Shown here in pieces: positions 42,638-51,413 of a DNA stretch of 64,000 nucleotides (position 1 is the stretch's first letter; every line of letters begins with the position of its first letter). The position numbers and the translations under genes are program-made. The notes beneath the pieces were generated by a model. That model saw nothing but the letters and a program-made list of their open reading frames with translations, was not told where the DNA came from and did not search any database. This DNA comes from Bacteroides sp. GM023 (GTDB taxonomy: Bacteria > Bacteroidota > Bacteroidia > Bacteroidales > Bacteroidaceae): positions 310,001 through 374,000 of the forward strand of contig NZ_JAAXGE010000007.1 of NCBI RefSeq assembly GCF_014750685.1, in the 5' to 3' direction.

Positions 42638-45313
42638 ATGAAGAAGTTTCTCTATATCTTTATTATGTTGTTTATTGTGGGATGGGTACAGGCGCAACAG
42701 CGTGTGATATACACAATTAACGACGGATGGAAGTTTACAAAAGGTTCTCCGTTTGAAGCGCAGTTGGATAACTGCGACGATTCTTCCTGGGAGACAGTCA
42801 ATATACCTCATACCTGGAATGATAAAGATGCAGACGATGAAACTCCGGGATTCTATCGAGGGCCGGCCTGGTATCGGAAACAATTGTTTGTCGACAAGAG
42901 TCAGGAAGGACGTCAGGCTATTATTTACTTTGAAGGTGCCAATCAGGAAGTACAACTTTATCTGAACGGGCAATTCATTGGGGAACATAAAGGCGGATAT
43001 ACCCGTTTCTGCTTTGACATCACTCCTAATCTTCGCTATGGACAGGAGAACCTGTTTGCCATTTGCGTGAACAACGTCTACAATCCCAATATCCCGCCCT
43101 TATCCGCTGACTTTACCTTTTTTGGCGGTATCTATCGCGATGTCTATCTGCAATTTATGAATCCCGTACACATTGCGACGAATGACTACGCTTCATCGGG
43201 AGTCTATCTCCGTACCCCCGAAGTAAACAAATCCGCAGCATCGGTAGAAATAACCACTCTGCTGACGAACGAACTGTCTCAAACTACGGAAGTCATTGTA
43301 GAAAACATAATCTGCGATGCCGACGGCAAAGAGGTCAGGAAAACCAGTACGGAAGTCAAACTGGCATCCGGCGAAACCAAGACAGACGTATCCAAAAAGA
43401 TAAAAATAGACTCCCCCCGCTTGTGGGATATAGACGACCCTTATCGTTATATAGTATATACACGTATCCTTGATAAAAGAAAAGGAACCTTACTCGATGA
43501 AGTCGTAAATCCCTTAGGTCTTCGCTGGTTTGAATTTGATTCGGAAAAAGGTTTTTTCCTGAATGGTAAATGGCGCAAACTGATTGGTACTGCCCGTCAC
43601 CAGGATTACTTCCAAAAAGGAAATGCGCTACGCGACGAACTGCATGTACAGGACGTACTCTTGCTGAAAGAAATGGGCGGAAACTTCCTGCGTGTTTCGC
43701 ATTATCCGCAAGACCCTGTCATCATGGAGATGTGTGACAAACTGGGTATTGTTACTTCAGTTGAAATACCCGTTGTCAATGCCGTTACAGAAACGGAAGA
43801 ATTTCTGAACAACTCCGTTGAAATGGCAAAAGAAATGGTACGTCAGGACTTCAACCGCCCTTCTATCATGATTTGGGGATATATGAATGAGATTTTCCTG
43901 CGCCGTCCCTATACCGAAGGCAAGCAACTCGAAGACTACTATCATTTTACTGAAAAAGTAGCCCGTTCCCTGGAAGCAACCATACGTAAGGAAGACCCTT
44001 CAAGATATACCATGATGGCCTATCACAACGCTCCTCAATTCTACGAAGATGCCCATCTGACGGAAATCCCGATGATTCAGGGTTGGAACCTGTATCAGGG
44101 TTGGTATGAACCGGATATCAATGAATTTCAACGCCTGCTCGACCGTGCTCATAAAATGTATAAGGGAAAAGTGTTGATGGTTACGGAATACGGCCCGGGC
44201 GTAGACCCGCGTACACATTCCTACCAACCGGAGCGTTTTGACTTCTCGCAGGAATACGGACTAATCTATCATAAGCATTACCTTAATGAAATGATGAAAC
44301 GTCCTTTTATAGCAGGCTCCAGCTTGTGGAATCTGAATGATTTCTATTCCGAATCCCGTGTTGACGCAGTTCCTCATGTCAATAATAAAGGTGTTCTCGG
44401 ATTAGACCGGGAAGTGAAGGACACCTATTTGTTTTATAAAGCAGCCTTGATTCGTCGTCCGATGCTTGTTATCGGTAACAGGGAATGGAAAACCCGCGGC
44501 GGTGTTGTGAATACGGAACAGAAAGAATGTATTCAGTCGATTCCTGTGTTCTCCAATGCAGAGGAAGTCGAATTGTTTGCCAATAATAAAAGCCTGGGAA
44601 AGAAGAAGATAGAAAGTGGTTATGCACTTTTTAACGTGCCGTTCGTCAATGGGGAAAATCAATTAGAAGCCTTTGCGGTAACAGGTGATACGAAATTGCA
44701 TGACATGCTCGAAATTCGGTTTCAGTTAATAGGCTCGCAATTGAGAGACAATACCCTGCCATTCACGGAAATGAATGTAATGCTGGGCTCTCCGAGATAT
44801 TTTGAAGACCGTGCCGCCAATGTAGCATGGATTCCCGAACAGGAATATAAACCGGGAAGCTGGGGATTTGTCGGTGGAACTCCTTATCGACGTAAAACAG
44901 GCTTCGGCACTATGCTCGGTTCAGATATTGACATTTTCGGAACGGATATGAATCCAGTCTTCCAAACCCAACGTGTCGGCATCGAATCTTTTAAAGCCGA
45001 TGTGCCGGACGGGGAATATTCAGTATCTTTGTATTGGGCAGAATTGGATTCGGACAAAGAGAAAGAAGCCTTGATTTATAATTTGGGAGCCGATTCGGAA
45101 CAGACGCTTGTCGGAAATCGCCGTTTCGGAATCTCAATCAATGGAACAACTGTTTTAGACGACCTCAATATCGCCCGTGATTATGGCTATGCCCGTGCTG
45201 TAATCAAGAAATTTATAGTAACGGTGAAAGACGGAAAAGGATTGAATATCGACTTCCATAAAAAAGAGGGAGAGACTATACTGAACGCCATCCGTATCTA
45301 TAGAAACTATTAA
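42638..45313 (+). CDS. GH2 beta-glycosidase with C-terminal malectin-like domain
   Basis: An 891-residue GH2 enzyme with a signal peptide ending VQAQ. The N-terminal jelly-roll (WETVNIPHTWND, GPAWYRK, LYLNGQFIGEHKGGYT) and Ig-like domain precede the TIM barrel. Acid/base E418 lies in IWGYMNEIFLR and nucleophile E517 in VTEYGPG. Residues from about 720 onward form a malectin/CBM57-like domain (GLNIDFHKKEGETILNAIRIYR). Members are beta-galactosidases, glucuronidases or mannosidases; the sequence alone does not tell which. Its closest neighbours are GH31 and an esterase. Confidence 0.86.
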   Translation: MKKFLYIFIMLFIVGWVQAQQRVIYTINDGWKFTKGSPFEAQLDNCDDSSWETVNIPHTWNDKDADDETPGFYRGPAWYRKQLFVDKSQEGRQAIIYFEGANQEVQLYLNGQFIGEHKGGYTRFCFDITPNLRYGQENLFAICVNNVYNPNIPPLSADFTFFGGIYRDVYLQFMNPVHIATNDYASSGVYLRTPEVNKSAASVEITTLLTNELSQTTEVIVENIICDADGKEVRKTSTEVKLASGETKTDVSKKIKIDSPRLWDIDDPYRYIVYTRILDKRKGTLLDEVVNPLGLRWFEFDSEKGFFLNGKWRKLIGTARHQDYFQKGNALRDELHVQDVLLLKEMGGNFLRVSHYPQDPVIMEMCDKLGIVTSVEIPVVNAVTETEEFLNNSVEMAKEMVRQDFNRPSIMIWGYMNEIFLRRPYTEGKQLEDYYHFTEKVARSLEATIRKEDPSRYTMMAYHNAPQFYEDAHLTEIPMIQGWNLYQGWYEPDINEFQRLLDRAHKMYKGKVLMVTEYGPGVDPRTHSYQPERFDFSQEYGLIYHKHYLNEMMKRPFIAGSSLWNLNDFYSESRVDAVPHVNNKGVLGLDREVKDTYLFYKAALIRRPMLVIGNREWKTRGGVVNTEQKECIQSIPVFSNAEEVELFANNKSLGKKKIESGYALFNVPFVNGENQLEAFAVTGDTKLHDMLEIRFQLIGSQLRDNTLPFTEMNVMLGSPRYFEDRAANVAWIPEQEYKPGSWGFVGGTPYRRKTGFGTMLGSDIDIFGTDMNPVFQTQRVGIESFKADVPDGEYSVSLYWAELDSDKEKEALIYNLGADSEQTLVGNRRFGISINGTTVLDDLNIARDYGYARAVIKKFIVTVKDGKGLNIDFHKKEGETILNAIRIYRNY

Positions 45314-45329
45314 TCATAAACACTGTAAA

Positions 45330-46124
45330 ATGATACGAACTATTTATTTATTGTCTTTTCTGCTTGTACACTCCCTGTTTGCTTTTGCCGGGAATGGAAA
45401 GGAGACTGTTCCGTCCTCACTGGATTTGTATGTATGCATCGGACAATCCAATATGGCAGGCCGTGCAACATTGACACCGGAAGTCATGGATACTCTGCAA
45501 AATGTGTATCTACTGAATGAGAAAGGAAGTTTCGAACCGGCAGTAAATCCCCTGAACCGTTATTCTACCATCCGGAAAGACATGTCAATGCAACGTTTGG
45601 GACCGGCCTATGGCTTTGCCAAAGAAATGTCCCGTCAGGTGAAATGTCCCGTCGGCTTGGTAGTGAACGCGCGTGGCGGCTCTTCTATCAATTCCTGGCT
45701 GAAAGGCAGTAAAGACGGATATTACGAAGAAGCCATCTCCCGGATTCGGATTGCCGTGCAGCAGGGTGGTGTTCTGAAAGCAATTCTATGGCATCAAGGT
45801 GAAGCCGATTGCTCCAACCCCGAAGCATACAAACAAAAACTCATCTCTCTGATGAAAGACTTGCGCGAGGATTTGGGCATGCCGGATTTGCCGGTTATCG
45901 TAGGGCAAATATCTCAATGGAACTGGACGAAAAGAGAAGCAGGAACAGTACCTTTTAATAAAATGATAAAGAAAGTATCTTCATTTATCCCCAACTCCGA
46001 TTGGGTATCTTCGAAAGGCTTGGGATGGTACAAGGATGAAACAGACCCTCATTTCAATACCGAGGGACAATTATTATTAGGAAAACGCTATGCGGAAAAG
46101 GTTCTGAAATTCTATAAACATTAA
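45330..46124 (+). CDS. SGNH carbohydrate esterase (sialate O-acetylesterase-like)
   Basis: A 264-residue secreted SGNH-type esterase of the sialate-O-acetylesterase domain family (CE6-like). The catalytic Ser is S40 in GQSNMAG; the oxyanion blocks are ARGGSSINSW and LWHQGEADCS; D239 and H241 in DPHFNTEGQ complete the triad. The signal peptide ends near FAFAG. It is the last gene of the PUL, 17 bases after GH2, and a terminator follows. It implies that the target polysaccharide is acetylated. Confidence 0.85.
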   Translation: MIRTIYLLSFLLVHSLFAFAGNGKETVPSSLDLYVCIGQSNMAGRATLTPEVMDTLQNVYLLNEKGSFEPAVNPLNRYSTIRKDMSMQRLGPAYGFAKEMSRQVKCPVGLVVNARGGSSINSWLKGSKDGYYEEAISRIRIAVQQGGVLKAILWHQGEADCSNPEAYKQKLISLMKDLREDLGMPDLPVIVGQISQWNWTKREAGTVPFNKMIKKVSSFIPNSDWVSSKGLGWYKDETDPHFNTEGQLLLGKRYAEKVLKFYKH

Positions 46125-46149
46125 TAAGCCATCTTCTACGGAATAAAAT

Positions 46150-46187
46150 AAAAGCCGATTAGCTCATACTAGAACTAACCGGCTTTT
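46150..46187 (+). terminator. PUL terminator
   Basis: Arms AAAAGCCGATTAG (46150-46162) and CTAACCGGCTTTT (46175-46187) pair in 12 of 13 positions with a 12-base loop and T-rich end, 25 bases after the esterase stop. Confidence 0.82.
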
Positions 46188-46347
46188 ATTATTTACTTGT
46201 CTTTTATCTACTTGCTTTTTAAGGAACTTCCTTTTCTCTCCCGAATATCCCCGGCGACCGTATACATCACAGTGAATAACTAAATCGTAACCTGTTGACA
46301 GAAAATAGCCGAATATGGTTAATTGCCTTATCCCTAATAAATTAACC

Positions 46348-46383
46348 TGTTAATAACTCTGTTAATATCCTTGTTGATAACTA
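46348..46383. repeat. Three 12-bp tandem repeats
   Basis: TGTTAATAACTC, TGTTAATATCCT and TGTTGATAACTA lie head to tail in the 280-base gap between the PUL terminator and the tRNA terminator. The rest of the gap shows nothing coding. Confidence 0.5.
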
Positions 46384-46427
46384 AAACGGGGTTGTGAATA
46401 AAACCAGTAGGGAAGAATCGTCATAAA

Positions 46428-46459
46428 AAAGAAGAACCGCATTTCTGCGATTCTTCTTT
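46428..46459 (-). terminator. Terminator of the tRNA gene
   Basis: AAAGAAGAACCGCA (46428-46441) and TGCGATTCTTCTTT (46446-46459) form a stem with one mismatch and a four-base loop. On the minus strand it lies 8 bases past the tRNA 3' end and ends in T-rich sequence. Confidence 0.75.
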
Positions 46460-46466
46460 ATCTTAG

Positions 46467-46539
<73 letters not shown>

Positions 46540-46734
46540 ATGTTTAACGGGTGCAAAGGTACGGCATTATTTGGAATATACAAATTATTTGCAGAATATT
46601 TTTCTAATAAATAATCTATTTTCTCTTATATAGCTGAAAATGAGTAGAGTAATATGGAAACTTTTTTTTAGTACCTATTAATATACAAATGTTAATATTC
46701 TCTCTGTTTTCTTGTATGGTCTAAAGAAAAGAAT

Positions 46735-46742
46735 TACTTTTG
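46735..46742 (+). promoter_or_regulatory. -7 box for the TetR-FabG-RluA unit
   Basis: TACTTTTG matches TAnnTTTG and lies 34 bases before the TetR start. A weak CTTG about 20 bases upstream may serve as -33. Confidence 0.6.
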
Positions 46743-46776
46743 CTCAAAATATTCAGCAATGTGCAATTTGTAACCT

Positions 46777-47367
46777 ATGACCGTATCCAAGACAAAAGCC
46801 AAGTTAGTAGATGTTGCCCGTCAGCTTTTTGCGAAGATGGGGGTAGAGAACACGACTATGAACGATATCGCTCTTGCTTCTAAAAAAGGTAGAAGGACTC
46901 TGTATACCTATTTTAAAAGTAAGGATGAAATATATTTAGCTGTTGTAGAATCAGAACTGGATATGCTGTCGGATATGATGAAGCGGGTAGCAGAAAAGAA
47001 TATCTCCCCGGACGAGAAACTGCTGGAGTTGATATATACCCGGCTGGATGCGGTGAAAGAAGTCGTTTACCGGAACGGGACGTTGCGTGCTTACTTCTTC
47101 CGTGATATTTGGCGTGTAGAGAAAGTACGTAAGAAATTCGATGCGAAGGAAGTGCAACTCTTTAAGGCGGTGCTCCTGGAAGGACAGGCCAAAGGAGTGT
47201 TCCGCATTGACGACGTAGAGATGACAGCCGATTTGATACATTATTGTGTGAAAGGAATCGAAGTCCCGTATATCCGTGGACATATAGGCGCACACCTGGA
47301 TGAAGATACAAGAAATAGATATGTGTCCAACATTGTGTTTGGCGCACTGCATAGAACAGAACATTAA
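46777..47367 (+). CDS. TetR/AcrR-family regulator
   Basis: A 196-residue TetR-type regulator. The N-terminal helix-turn-helix is visible in VDVARQLFAKMGVENTTMND followed by KKGRRTLYTYFKSKDEIYLAVV. The C-terminal ligand-binding domain is helical and unremarkable. It lies 16 bases before the fabG-like gene, so it probably controls that operon, perhaps in response to an acyl compound. The order TetR-FabG-RluA is as I remember it in B. thetaiotaomicron. Confidence 0.88.
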   Translation: MTVSKTKAKLVDVARQLFAKMGVENTTMNDIALASKKGRRTLYTYFKSKDEIYLAVVESELDMLSDMMKRVAEKNISPDEKLLELIYTRLDAVKEVVYRNGTLRAYFFRDIWRVEKVRKKFDAKEVQLFKAVLLEGQAKGVFRIDDVEMTADLIHYCVKGIEVPYIRGHIGAHLDEDTRNRYVSNIVFGALHRTEH

Positions 47368-47383
47368 TTAAATAACTTTTAGT

Positions 47384-48130
47384 ATGGGATTATTAGACGG
47401 AAAAACAGCCATTGTAACCGGTGCTGCCCGCGGTATTGGTAAGGCTATCGCTCTGAAGTTTGCTGCCGAAGGTGCAAACGTTGCATTTACTGACCTTGTC
47501 ATTGACGAAAACGCAGAAAATACAGCCAAAGAACTTGAAGCATTTGGCGTGAAAGCCAAAGGTTACGCTTCCAATGCTGCTAACTTTGAAGATACAGCCA
47601 AAGTCGTAGAAGAAATTCATAAAGACTTCGGACGCATTGATATTCTGGTAAACAATGCCGGTATCACTCGCGACGGTCTGATGATGCGTATGAGCGAACA
47701 GCAATGGGATATGGTCATCAATGTGAACCTGAAGTCCGCATTTAACTTCATTCACGCTTGTACGCCTGTCATGATGCGTCAGAAAGCAGGTAGCATTATC
47801 AATATGGCCTCTGTAGTAGGTGTTCATGGTAATGCAGGACAGGCTAACTACGCAGCTTCCAAAGCCGGTATGATTGCATTGGCAAAGTCTATCGGACAAG
47901 AACTCGGTTCTCGTGGCATCCGTGCCAACGCTATCGCTCCGGGATTCATCCTGACAGATATGACTGCCGCTCTTTCTGACGAAGTGAGAGCAGAATGGGC
48001 AAAGAAAATTCCTTTGCGTCGTGGTGGTACTCCTGAAGATGTGGCAAACATCGCTACCTTCCTTGCTTCCGATATGTCTTCTTACGTATCCGGACAAGTG
48101 ATTCAGGTAGATGGTGGTATGAATATGTAA
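47384..48130 (+). CDS. fabG: 3-oxoacyl-ACP reductase
   Basis: Short-chain dehydrogenase of 248 residues, the length and motifs of FabG: GAARGIGKAIA (residues 12-22), NNAGITRDGLMMRM (near 88), S143, Y156 and K160 in NYAASKAG, and the ending VDGGMNM. It reduces 3-oxoacyl-ACP in fatty acid elongation with NADPH. Grouped with a TetR regulator and a pseudouridine synthase rather than with other fab genes, it could also serve a side role. The antisense ORF over it (47393-48460) is a shadow. Confidence 0.92.
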   Translation: MGLLDGKTAIVTGAARGIGKAIALKFAAEGANVAFTDLVIDENAENTAKELEAFGVKAKGYASNAANFEDTAKVVEEIHKDFGRIDILVNNAGITRDGLMMRMSEQQWDMVINVNLKSAFNFIHACTPVMMRQKAGSIINMASVVGVHGNAGQANYAASKAGMIALAKSIGQELGSRGIRANAIAPGFILTDMTAALSDEVRAEWAKKIPLRRGGTPEDVANIATFLASDMSSYVSGQVIQVDGGMNM

Positions 48131-48139
48131 TCGAACAGA

Positions 48140-48811
48140 ATGACTGTTGTATACGAAGACAACCATATCATTGTAGTCAACAAGACCGCTTCCGAGATTG
48201 TCCAGGCAGACAAGACGGGCGATACACCACTTTCGGAAACTGTAAAGCAGTACCTGAAAGAGAAGTATCAGAAACCCGGCAATGTTTTCATCGGTGTGAC
48301 ACATCGGCTGGACCGCCCCGTAAGCGGTCTTGTTATATTTGCAAAAACGAGTAAGGCACTGACCCGTCTCAATGAGATGTTCCGCACCAGTGAGGTGAAG
48401 AAGGCCTATTGGGCAGTCGTGAAGAACGCTCCGAAAGAAACGGAAGGCGAACTGGTACATTTCCTGTTGCGCAATGAGAAGCAGAACAAGAGTTATGCGT
48501 ACGATAAAGAAGTACCGAAAAGCAAGAAGGCGATTTTAGATTACCGCTTAATCGGCCGTTCGGAGAATTATTACCTGCTCGAAGTTGATTTGAAAACCGG
48601 ACGCCATCATCAGATTCGTTGCCAGTTGGCAAAGATGGGATGCCCCATCAAGGGAGACTTGAAATATGGTTCTCCACGCTCCAATCCCGATGGCAGCATT
48701 TGCCTGCACGCCCGGAGGGTGCGATTCACGCATCCGGTATCCAAGGAACTGATAGAGCTTGAAGCTCCTCTTCCCGAAGGAAATTTATGGAAAGGATTTG
48801 AACTGTTTTAA
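48140..48811 (+). CDS. RluA-family pseudouridine synthase
   Basis: A 223-residue RluA-type enzyme without an S4 domain. The catalytic aspartate is D58 in HRLDRPVSG; RHHQIRCQLAKMGCPIKGD is the second family motif near residue 155. It starts nine bases after the fabG-like stop. Short RluA members modify tRNA or rRNA; which base is not clear from the sequence. The stop codon lies within the stem of its own terminator. Confidence 0.88.
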   Translation: MTVVYEDNHIIVVNKTASEIVQADKTGDTPLSETVKQYLKEKYQKPGNVFIGVTHRLDRPVSGLVIFAKTSKALTRLNEMFRTSEVKKAYWAVVKNAPKETEGELVHFLLRNEKQNKSYAYDKEVPKSKKAILDYRLIGRSENYYLLEVDLKTGRHHQIRCQLAKMGCPIKGDLKYGSPRSNPDGSICLHARRVRFTHPVSKELIELEAPLPEGNLWKGFELF

Positions 48812-48830
48812 TCAGTGCAAATCCTTTTTC
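48791..48830 (+). terminator. Terminator overlapping the pseudouridine synthase stop codon
   Basis: AAAGGATTTGAACTG (48791-48805) pairs with CAGTGCAAATCCTTT (48813-48827), with one unpaired base on each side, and a T-run follows. The TAA stop is at 48809-48811, in the loop. Confidence 0.78.
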
Positions 48831-48908
48831 TTTTTGCCAAAAGAGTAAATCTGGCTGCCATTTCTTCAGTTAATTTCAGTGACAGCCTGTAAATTCCCCA
48901 ATACCTGT

Positions 48909-48916
48909 TATATTTG
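48909..48916 (+). promoter_or_regulatory. -7 box upstream of first GH92 gene
   Basis: TATATTTG matches TAnnTTTG, 47 bases before the GH92 start. No -33 TTTG is seen. Confidence 0.55.
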
Positions 48917-48963
48917 CATCATTCGCTAATTACTATATTCAAATCTACCAAAGAAAAATACGA

Positions 48964-51234
48964 ATGAAGGCATTTAAACTACTCGCACTTACTTCCTGCT
49001 TTTTACTTGCAGCGGGAAATGGAGTTGCACAACGTGATTATTCAAAAAGTGAAGGACTGCTCCAATATGTAGACCTTTATATCGGTTCCGGCTATCACGG
49101 ACATGTATTTGTAGGGACAAGCGTTCCTTACGGAATGGTGCAACTGGGGCCTAACAATATCCATAAAGGTTGGGACTGGTGCTCCGGCTATCATTACTCC
49201 GACAGTATCTTGATAGGTTTCTCCCATACCCATCTGAATGGTACGGGATGTACCGATTTAGGCGACATCCTCATTATGCCTTTGAATGAAATCCGCACTC
49301 CCAGGGGAAACCAGAATGATATACGTGACGGCTATGCTTCCCGCTATTCGCACGACAACGAAACAGCCCGTCCCGAATATTACTCCTTACTTCTCGACCG
49401 TTATAACATCAAAGCGGAACTGACAGCAACAGACCGTGTAGGCTTCCATCGCTACACATATCCTGAAGGTAAACCGGCTTCCATATTGATAGACCTGCGT
49501 GAAGGGAACGGCTCGAACGCCTATGATAGTTATATCCGCAAGATAGACGATTATACAGTAGAAGGCTACCGCTACGTAAGAGGCTGGAGCCCTTCCCGTA
49601 AAGTTTATTTTGTACTGAAGAGTGACAAGAAGATAGAGCAGTTTACCGCCTATGATGACAACACCCCGAAGCCCTGGGAGCAACTGAAAGTGGCATCTGT
49701 AAAAAGTGTCCTCACTTTTGGCAATGTAAAAGAGGTAAAGATTAAAGTCTCCCTCTCTTCCGTGAGTTGTGCCAATGCAGCCATGAATCTGCAAGCGGAA
49801 CTTTCTCATTGGGACTTTGACAAAATAGTAAAGATGAGTGCCGACCGATGGAATAAAGAACTGGCAAGAATGAGCGTCGAAACAGATAACGAGCCTGCCA
49901 AACGTATCTTCTATACCGCACACTATCATACCATGATTGCTCCTACACTCTATTGTGACGTAAATGGCGAATACAGAGGTATGAACGACATGATTTACAC
50001 CGACCCGAAGAAAGCCAACTACACCACCCTTTCTTTATGGGATACCTACCGTGCTCTGCATCCTCTGATGACTATCGTTCAGCCCGAAATGGTAGACGAT
50101 GTAGTCAATTCTATGCTTTCCATCTACCGCCAGCAGGATAAACTCCCCATATGGCCTTTGATGAGTGGCGAAACCAATCAGATGCCGGGTTATAGCTCCG
50201 TGCCTGTGATTGCCGATGCTTATCTGAAAGGATTTACCGGATTCGATGCGGAAGAGGCGTTGCAAGCGATGAAAGCGACTGCTACTTATGAAAAGCAAAA
50301 CGGCATCCCTTATGTGATGAAAAAAGGATATATCCCTGCCGACAAAGTCCATGAAGCTACTTCGATAGCCATGGAATATGCAGTAGATGATTGGGGCATT
50401 GCCGCCATGGCACGTAAAATGGGAAAGCTCGAAGATGCGGCAACTTACGCCAAACGTGCGCATTACTATAAGAACTACTTTGACTCTTCCATCCACTTCA
50501 TCCGCCCGAAGTTGGATGACGGCTCTTGGCGCACTCCTTATGATCCGGCACGTTCCATCCACACCGTCGGAGACTTCTGCGAGGGTAACGGCTGGCAATA
50601 CACATTCTTTGCCCCGCAAGACCCGTATGGATTAATCGAATTATTCGGTGGCGACAAACCGTTTGTCGCAAAGCTCGATAACTTCTTCACCAACAACGAC
50701 AGCATGGGCGAAGGTGCATCCAGTGACATTACCGGACTTATCGGTCAATACGCGCATGGAAACGAACCGAGTCATCATGTTGCCTACCTGTATGCATATG
50801 CCGGCGAACAATGGAAAACAGCAGAGAAAGTTCGTTTCATTATGGATGAATTCTATACGGATAGACCGGACGGAATCATCGGCAATGAAGATTGCGGCCA
50901 AATGTCTGCGTGGTATCTTCTTTCATCCATGGGACTTTACCAGGTGAATCCGTCAGACGGTATATTTGTTTTCGGTAGCCCATGCTTTAACAAAGTCGAA
51001 ATGAAAGTACGTGGTGGCAAGACATTCACAGTAGAAGCCCCCAACAATAGCAAAGAAAATATTTATATCCAAAAGGTTTACTTGAACGCTAAACCTTATA
51101 ATAAGAGTTATATCACATACGATGATATTATCAATGGCAGTACTTTAAAGTTTGTGATGGGAAAGAAACCCAATAAGAATTTTGGTAAAGCTCCGGCAAA
51201 CAGACCGATTGTTTTGAACAAGATAAATGAATAA
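48964..51234 (+). CDS. GH92 alpha-mannosidase (first copy)
   Basis: A 756-residue GH92 exo-alpha-mannosidase with a signal peptide ending GVAQ. GH92 enzymes are calcium-dependent and invert configuration. The N-terminal beta-sandwich has QYVDLYIGSGYHGHVFVG and YGMVQLGPNN; the (alpha/alpha)6 domain holds the Glu-rich FCEGNGWQYTFFAP and the family block GNEDCGQMSAWYLLSSMGLYQV. It matches the position of the first GH92 gene of the B. thetaiotaomicron mannan locus (after TetR-FabG-RluA). It faces the GH130 gene across a shared terminator and seems to be a single-gene unit. Confidence 0.92.
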   Translation: MKAFKLLALTSCFLLAAGNGVAQRDYSKSEGLLQYVDLYIGSGYHGHVFVGTSVPYGMVQLGPNNIHKGWDWCSGYHYSDSILIGFSHTHLNGTGCTDLGDILIMPLNEIRTPRGNQNDIRDGYASRYSHDNETARPEYYSLLLDRYNIKAELTATDRVGFHRYTYPEGKPASILIDLREGNGSNAYDSYIRKIDDYTVEGYRYVRGWSPSRKVYFVLKSDKKIEQFTAYDDNTPKPWEQLKVASVKSVLTFGNVKEVKIKVSLSSVSCANAAMNLQAELSHWDFDKIVKMSADRWNKELARMSVETDNEPAKRIFYTAHYHTMIAPTLYCDVNGEYRGMNDMIYTDPKKANYTTLSLWDTYRALHPLMTIVQPEMVDDVVNSMLSIYRQQDKLPIWPLMSGETNQMPGYSSVPVIADAYLKGFTGFDAEEALQAMKATATYEKQNGIPYVMKKGYIPADKVHEATSIAMEYAVDDWGIAAMARKMGKLEDAATYAKRAHYYKNYFDSSIHFIRPKLDDGSWRTPYDPARSIHTVGDFCEGNGWQYTFFAPQDPYGLIELFGGDKPFVAKLDNFFTNNDSMGEGASSDITGLIGQYAHGNEPSHHVAYLYAYAGEQWKTAEKVRFIMDEFYTDRPDGIIGNEDCGQMSAWYLLSSMGLYQVNPSDGIFVFGSPCFNKVEMKVRGGKTFTVEAPNNSKENIYIQKVYLNAKPYNKSYITYDDIINGSTLKFVMGKKPNKNFGKAPANRPIVLNKINE

Positions 51235-51317
51235 CAAAATTAATGAATAAAGGAAAGATAGTTTTCAATAGGTAGTTAGATTCAGATAGTTTTAATTGAT
51301 TCCCGTTTAAAAATCCC

Positions 51318-51384
51318 AAAAGAATATCCTGCTTTCATTCCTATTCATTAGAAAGAATAGAATTTGAAAGCAGGATATTCTTTT
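51318..51384. terminator. Bidirectional terminator between convergent GH92 and GH130
   Basis: A perfect 20-base inverted repeat, 51318-51337 with 51365-51384, has A-run and T-run ends in both directions and a 27-base loop. It serves the GH92 gene on the plus strand and the GH130 end of the minus-strand operon. Confidence 0.9.
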
Positions 51385-51413
51385 TTATAAATAACCGTTT
51401 GTTATTTCATCGC

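Noticed and set aside
47393..48460. 355-codon minus-strand ORF over fabG
   Set aside because: Antisense to two clear genes; His/Cys-rich composition typical of a shadow frame; no start context or domain.
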